Below are positions 46,997 through 50,361 of a stretch of DNA of 50,361 nucleotides, in pieces. The DNA comes from Caldilineaceae bacterium bin34 (lineage in GTDB: Bacteria; Chloroflexota; Anaerolineae; Caldilineales; Caldilineaceae), in NCBI GenBank assembly GCA_002238555.1, contig MPMO01000034.1, forward strand, positions 1 to 50,361, in the 5' to 3' direction. The translations under genes were made by a program, and so were the position numbers. The notes beneath the pieces were generated by a model. It saw only the letters and a list, made by a program, of their open reading frames with translations, did not search any database and was not told where the DNA came from. Within the stretch, counting starts at the first letter, position 1. Every line of letters begins with the position of its first letter.

Positions 46997-48535
46997 ATGC
47001 CAACCCGGACTGCTGCCCCCAATGCTACAGCACAGCCCCCGGTGCTCCGCAGCGAGCGCTACCGGGTGCGGTTCGACCACCGCGGGCAGGCGGCGTTGTG
47101 CGCCCAGACGGCGGGCGCCAACCGTTTTGTGTGGAACCTGTTCCTGGCCTACAACGACTGGAGCTACCGCGTGGCCCGGCGGGCCCGGGCCTACGGGCGG
47201 TGGACCGAATTCCCGGAGGCGCAGCGGCCGCTGCTTGTGGATCCCGGCCGCACCTGGCAGACCATGTACAAGCGGTTCGCGGCGATTCGCAGCGGGTGCT
47301 TCGACCGCGAGTTCCAGGCTTTCCTGCAATCGCCCGAGGGGTCCGTGTACGCGGACCGGGACCTGTCCTGGCTGCGCGATCTGCCCGCCGCCCCTGTCCG
47401 GCACGTGCTGAAATACCTGGACTCTGCCTACCGGCGCTTCCACAAGGCGCACGCCGCGGCACGCGCAGACGGAGGCGCCCTGCCTCGGCGGAAGTCCGAC
47501 GGCAAGCTGAAGTACTTTCCCCGGCGCAAGGGCCGGCAGGGAGGCAAGGCGGACGGCTTCACCATCCCGGACCAGGTGCGGATGGACGGCCACCGGTTGC
47601 ACATCCCCCGGATCGGCTGGGTGCGACTGGACCGCGGCCACGCGCGGTACCGCGGGTGCCGGGCCAAGACCGTGCGCGTGCGGAAGGAGGGCACGGACAA
47701 GCGCCCGAAGTGGTACGCCACCGTTGTGTACGAGGTGCCCGCGGATCTCCTGAAGCCGCCCGCCCGGGACGGTGCGCTGGGACTGGACCGCAATGTCGGG
47801 CAGGCCACGGACAGCGAAGGCGCGGTATACGCACAGCCGGACATGGCCAAGCTGGATGCCAACATCAAGCGCAAGGAACGCAAGGCGGCCAAGGCGCGGG
47901 AGCGTTCCCGTCGGAGCGGCCAACCCCTCTCCAACCGCGGCCGGCGCATCTGCGGCCAACTGCGCAAGCTGCACCGCAAGCAGAAGCGGCGGCGGGAGGA
48001 TGCCGCCCACCAACACAGCCGCCAACTGGCCGACACGGCGCACACCGTGGTGATTGAGGACCTGAACACGCAGGGCATGACCCGGAGCGCCAAGGGCACG
48101 GCAGGGAATCCCGGCACGAACGTGAAGCGGAAGGCCGGACTCAACCGGGAGATTTTGGCCTCCGGCTGGGGTCGGTTGGAGCGCCACTTGGACTACAAGG
48201 CCGGGCTGGTGGTGCAGGTGGATCCGGCCTACACCTCGCAAACCTGCGCGGTGTGCGGACACGTCGGCCAGGCGAATCGCAAAACACAGGCGTTGTTTCA
48301 GTGCACGGCCTGCGGACACACTGCCAATGCAGACCGCAATGCCGCCGTCAACATTCTGGCCCGGGGGCTGCCCCTGGTCCGACAGGCCCGCGGGGCAGGG
48401 GCTTCTGCACGGCGAGAGGCGATCCCGTTGGGGACCTCAACGACCCGTGAACCAGGCAGGCGGGGTCCGCCCGCGCCTGTACGGTCCGGTCCTGATGGAC
48501 CGGACCGCGTATCGAATGTCAACCATTCGATATAA
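46997..48535 (+). CDS. tnpB: TnpB RNA-guided nuclease-type protein
   Basis: A 512-residue protein; ATG 46997 is preferred over a GTG at 46955, and an AGG lies at 46988-46990. The start RSERYRVRFDHRGQAAL and GANRFVWNLFLAYNDWSY are the N-terminal RNA/DNA-binding blocks. The RuvC catalytic residues are D264 (LGLDRNVG), E354 (TVVIEDLNT) and D446 (NADRNAAVNIL), all present. A zinc ribbon CAVCGHV..CTACGH (C417, C420, C436, C439) lies between E and D. TnpB cuts DNA guided by an RNA made from the 3' end of its own element. Family members are usually about 400 residues, so this one is longer, mostly through inserts near 80-190 and a tail after 460 that also encodes the right-end hairpins. Looks intact. 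Confidence 0.94.
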   Translation: MPTRTAAPNATAQPPVLRSERYRVRFDHRGQAALCAQTAGANRFVWNLFLAYNDWSYRVARRARAYGRWTEFPEAQRPLLVDPGRTWQTMYKRFAAIRSGCFDREFQAFLQSPEGSVYADRDLSWLRDLPAAPVRHVLKYLDSAYRRFHKAHAAARADGGALPRRKSDGKLKYFPRRKGRQGGKADGFTIPDQVRMDGHRLHIPRIGWVRLDRGHARYRGCRAKTVRVRKEGTDKRPKWYATVVYEVPADLLKPPARDGALGLDRNVGQATDSEGAVYAQPDMAKLDANIKRKERKAAKARERSRRSGQPLSNRGRRICGQLRKLHRKQKRRREDAAHQHSRQLADTAHTVVIEDLNTQGMTRSAKGTAGNPGTNVKRKAGLNREILASGWGRLERHLDYKAGLVVQVDPAYTSQTCAVCGHVGQANRKTQALFQCTACGHTANADRNAAVNILARGLPLVRQARGAGASARREAIPLGTSTTREPGRRGPPAPVRSGPDGPDRVSNVNHSI

Positions 48536-48549
48536 GCCCCTATAAGGTG
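48482..48549 (+). ncRNA. Candidate right-end (omega) RNA scaffold hairpins
   Basis: Two perfect stems in a row: CGGTCCGGTCC (48482-48492) with GGACCGGACCG (48497-48507) around TGAT, then TATCGAATG (48510-48518) with CATTCGATA (48524-48532) around TCAAC. They overlap the last codons of tnpB and the right end of the element, where the guide RNA of TnpB systems is encoded. The targeting segment would be the DNA directly outside the right end. The RNA boundaries cannot be set from sequence. Confidence 0.55.
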
Positions 48550-48625
48550 CCCCACCGTCACGCCGGACAGGGAGTGCCTGATTGAATTGGGCTGCGGGCC
48601 CGGCTGACAACGCGGGCTCTGCGGA

Positions 48626-50086
48626 TCAGCCGTGGACCCAAACCTCGGTGCCCAAGTCGATGAACCGATAGAGCCGTTCCGCGTCTTCTTCCGTCATGTT
48701 GACACAGCCGTGCGACATGGGTTGGCCGAAATTGTTGTGCCAGTAGGCCCCGTGCATGGCGTAGCCTTGGTAGAAGTACATGTTGAACTTCACGTTGGGC
48801 AGGCTGTATCCCGGACCGCTCATGGTCTGGCTTTCGTTCATGTGCCACACGTTGTAGTGGCCGACCGGGGTCGGGTACTGCACGAGGCCGCTGCTAATCT
48901 TCACGTGCAAGTAGAGGTCCTCGTCGTCCCAGGCGGTCAGGGTTTGGGACGACAGGTCGATCTCAACCCAGCGCTTGCCCATGTAGCCCTGTGCCTGCGC
49001 CGGCCGGCGCGGGATGAGCAGCCGCTGGCCGGGCACGATCAGATCGCGCGAAGCCAGGCCGTTGTAGTCGCTCACCTGAAGGGCGGTGGCCTTGAAGCGC
49101 CGGGCGATGTCCGCCAGGGTCTCGCCCCGCTTGACGATGTGGACAAAGCTGGCCGGAATCTGGGGCAGGCCTGCCTGGTCCGGGATCGGCTCGACCTCGG
49201 GCAGGGGCGGCTCATGGCCCGCGGTCGGCTGCGGTACCGCAGCCGGCACAATCAGCGGCTCGGATCCGTCGGCCCGCCGGGGCAAGGTCAGGTTTTGTCC
49301 CACCCAGATCAAGGATGCGTGGTCCAGGCCGTTGAGCAGCATGACATCCCTGACGGTCACCTTGTACCGGTTCGCAATCGAGTTCAGCGAATCGCCCAGG
49401 GTCACCGTGTGGATGACCGAGGAGGACAGAGGCAAGGAATGGGACGTGCCGACCGCCGGGGCCGTGGGAGGATTTCTGGGCAGCGACAGGGTCTGGCCCA
49501 CAAACAACCGTCCGACATCCTGCAGGCGGTTGTGGGTGGCCAGGGTCTGGATGTCCACGCTATAGGCGCGCGAAATGGAATAGAGCGTGTCCCCTTGCCG
49601 CACCTGGTGCGACGTGGCGTTGGGGTCCACCACGATCGGTGCCGGAGCGGCCGCTGAAGGCGGTGGCCCGGGGGTGGCGGGAACCGGTACCAGGACCGGC
49701 TGGCCGACCCAAAGCGCGGACGGCGAGTCCATCCCGTTGAAGAACAGGATCTTCTCCAGCGGAACCCCGTAGAGGGCTGCAATGTCGATCAGGGAGTCGC
49801 CGACGCGGACCGTGTGGATGCCCAGGGACGGGCTCAGGGCGGTCTCGGAGGCGGGGACCACCACCCGTTGGCCCACAAAGATGTAGTCGCTGTTGTCGAT
49901 CCCGTTCTTGGCGGCCAGGACGGAGATGGGGATGTCGTAGCGGCGGGCGATGGACGACAGCGTCTCGCCTCTTTGGACCACGTGGATCTTGTTCAGGGCC
50001 GCCGCCGGTGCCGCGGCCACAGCCAGCAGGAGAATCGCCGCGCTCAGCAGGCGGCCCAACCGGCGCAATTTGTACATGACTTTCAT
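48626..50086 (-). CDS. LysM-repeat L,D-transpeptidase (YkuD)
   Basis: A 486-residue protein; ATG 50086 has AGGGA five bases before it and opens a signal peptide (LRRLGRLLSAAILLLAVAAA). Five LysM domains follow at about 35-78, 91-134, 160-203, 226-269 and 316-359, each with a G(E/D)(T/S)L..I pattern and a (V/L)GQ end; they bind peptidoglycan glycan chains. Linkers are Pro/Ala-rich. The YkuD domain (about 370-486) has HGAYWH (H445, H450) and SHGCVNM (S458, H459, C461), the catalytic Cys/His. The enzyme forms 3-3 cross-links or attaches proteins to the wall. This implies a peptidoglycan-containing cell envelope. It is monocistronic. Confidence 0.95.
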   Translation of the reverse strand: MKVMYKLRRLGRLLSAAILLLAVAAAPAAALNKIHVVQRGETLSSIARRYDIPISVLAAKNGIDNSDYIFVGQRVVVPASETALSPSLGIHTVRVGDSLIDIAALYGVPLEKILFFNGMDSPSALWVGQPVLVPVPATPGPPPSAAAPAPIVVDPNATSHQVRQGDTLYSISRAYSVDIQTLATHNRLQDVGRLFVGQTLSLPRNPPTAPAVGTSHSLPLSSSVIHTVTLGDSLNSIANRYKVTVRDVMLLNGLDHASLIWVGQNLTLPRRADGSEPLIVPAAVPQPTAGHEPPLPEVEPIPDQAGLPQIPASFVHIVKRGETLADIARRFKATALQVSDYNGLASRDLIVPGQRLLIPRRPAQAQGYMGKRWVEIDLSSQTLTAWDDEDLYLHVKISSGLVQYPTPVGHYNVWHMNESQTMSGPGYSLPNVKFNMYFYQGYAMHGAYWHNNFGQPMSHGCVNMTEEDAERLYRFIDLGTEVWVHG

Positions 50087-50243
50087 GAGTTCCCTCGCGA
50101 CCTGATCAACAGGTTCCGAATGCCAGTCGCAGGGGGAGTGGAACGCAGGTTGACAACGACGGTGCCGGGGCACCGGCCTGCAACAGAACCTACCAGGATG
50201 ATTTCGTAGTTTCAATGATATACCAAACCGTACCACGCCTAAT

Positions 50244-50361
50244 GTGGAATTACGGGGCCACGGTGAAAGTCCGGATGTCAATCCCGACCTGACGGCGGAG
50301 CAGGAGCTTGAGGGCATGGCTCGTCATCTTGGCCGCAACATGCGTGAGCAGGCCCCGGACC
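50244..50361 (+). CDS. Start of an unrecognised plus-strand gene (partial)
   Basis: From GTG 50244 a frame of 39 codons stays open to the window edge: VELRGHGESPDVNPDLTAEQ, then ELEGMARHLGRNMREQAPD. The acidic-then-amphipathic character looks protein-like. The ribosome-binding site is poor and no family is recognised. The frame might also be a chance one; extension into the next window decides. Confidence 0.3.
   Translation, partial: MELRGHGESPDVNPDLTAEQELEGMARHLGRNMREQAPD

Larger units (their letters stand above)
46895..48549 (+). mobile_element. TnpB-only IS200/IS605-like element
   Basis: TATAAGGTG occurs at 46895-46903 and again at 48541-48549. Just inside, GGCTTATATCGA (46905-46916) and TCGATATAAGCC (48527-48538) form a perfect 12-base inverted pair. 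The left end folds as CTTAT/ATAAG (46907-46920), and the right end as TATCGAATG/CATTCGATA (48510-48532). The body holds only tnpB, no Y1 transposase tnpA, so mobility would depend on a TnpA elsewhere. Terminal hairpins are usual for this family; the flanking 9-base direct repeat is not, because these elements do not normally duplicate their target. Ends are therefore approximate. Confidence 0.7.

Overview
The window is a GC-rich bacterial chromosome segment with tightly packed, overlapping genes. No rRNA, tRNA or CRISPR array was seen. The gene set includes a proline-rich tandem-SH3 membrane protein, a five-LysM L,D-transpeptidase, a class I NrdA with two ATP-cones, a System-I-like CcmF/CcmH module and uronate/heparinase-type sugar catabolism. 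That best fits an environmental, aerobic heterotroph, perhaps Chloroflexota (Caldilinea-like). The taxonomy is inferred from gene content only and was not tested.

Region 1 (1-8.2 kb) is an accessory, decaying region. Two diverged remnants of one IS5-type element lie in opposite orientation around a small DUF2188 gene. Next comes a very large protein (1501-5394) that joins an N-terminal PD-(D/E)xK-like nuclease domain to a P-loop STAND-like ATPase and a long unassigned C-terminal part. It is the strongest candidate here for a poorly described system, namely single-gene anti-phage defence. It is followed by a GH127 remnant cut by a 3'-truncated ISAs1 transposase and by a broken GH16 gene.

Region 2 (8.2-10.2 kb) holds an orphan sensor histidine kinase and a VapB-like antitoxin whose VapC partner is reduced to a 15-codon stub.

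Region 3 (10.2-23.0 kb) is one long minus-strand gene train, probably one or two operons. In transcription order it encodes an SH3 membrane protein, a GH4 glycosidase, an RraA-like protein, a heparinase II/III-like protein, a PcRGLX/YetA-like protein, an NAD-dependent epimerase, a xylose-isomerase-fold protein, a Gfo/Idh/MocA oxidoreductase and a BNR_4 propeller protein. None of the enzymes shows a signal peptide. The set looks like cytoplasmic breakdown of imported acidic (uronate- or rhamnose-containing) oligosaccharides, but no transporter is present.

Region 4 (23.3-36.5 kb) is mixed: a chimeric Tat/UnbV pseudogene, a DadA-like FAD oxidoreductase, a two-helix membrane protein with an orphan OppF-type ATPase, a cobalamin-binding-type radical SAM protein, Hsp20, NrdA, an adenine DNA methyltransferase broken by a roughly 53-bp palindromic insertion, and a Sco/ThpR pair.

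Region 5 (36.8-46.8 kb) contains glyA-folC (one-carbon metabolism) on the plus strand. It faces a minus-strand run of copA, a large cytochrome c, ccmH, a TlpA/ResA-like gene, ccmF and a small membrane protein, whose genes mostly overlap or nearly touch. This links copper handling to cytochrome c maturation, and the nearby Sco protein fits the same theme.

Region 6 (46.9-50.4 kb) is a TnpB-only IS200/IS605-like element with well-formed terminal hairpins, then the LysM/YkuD L,D-transpeptidase, and the start of an unrecognised plus-strand gene at the window edge.
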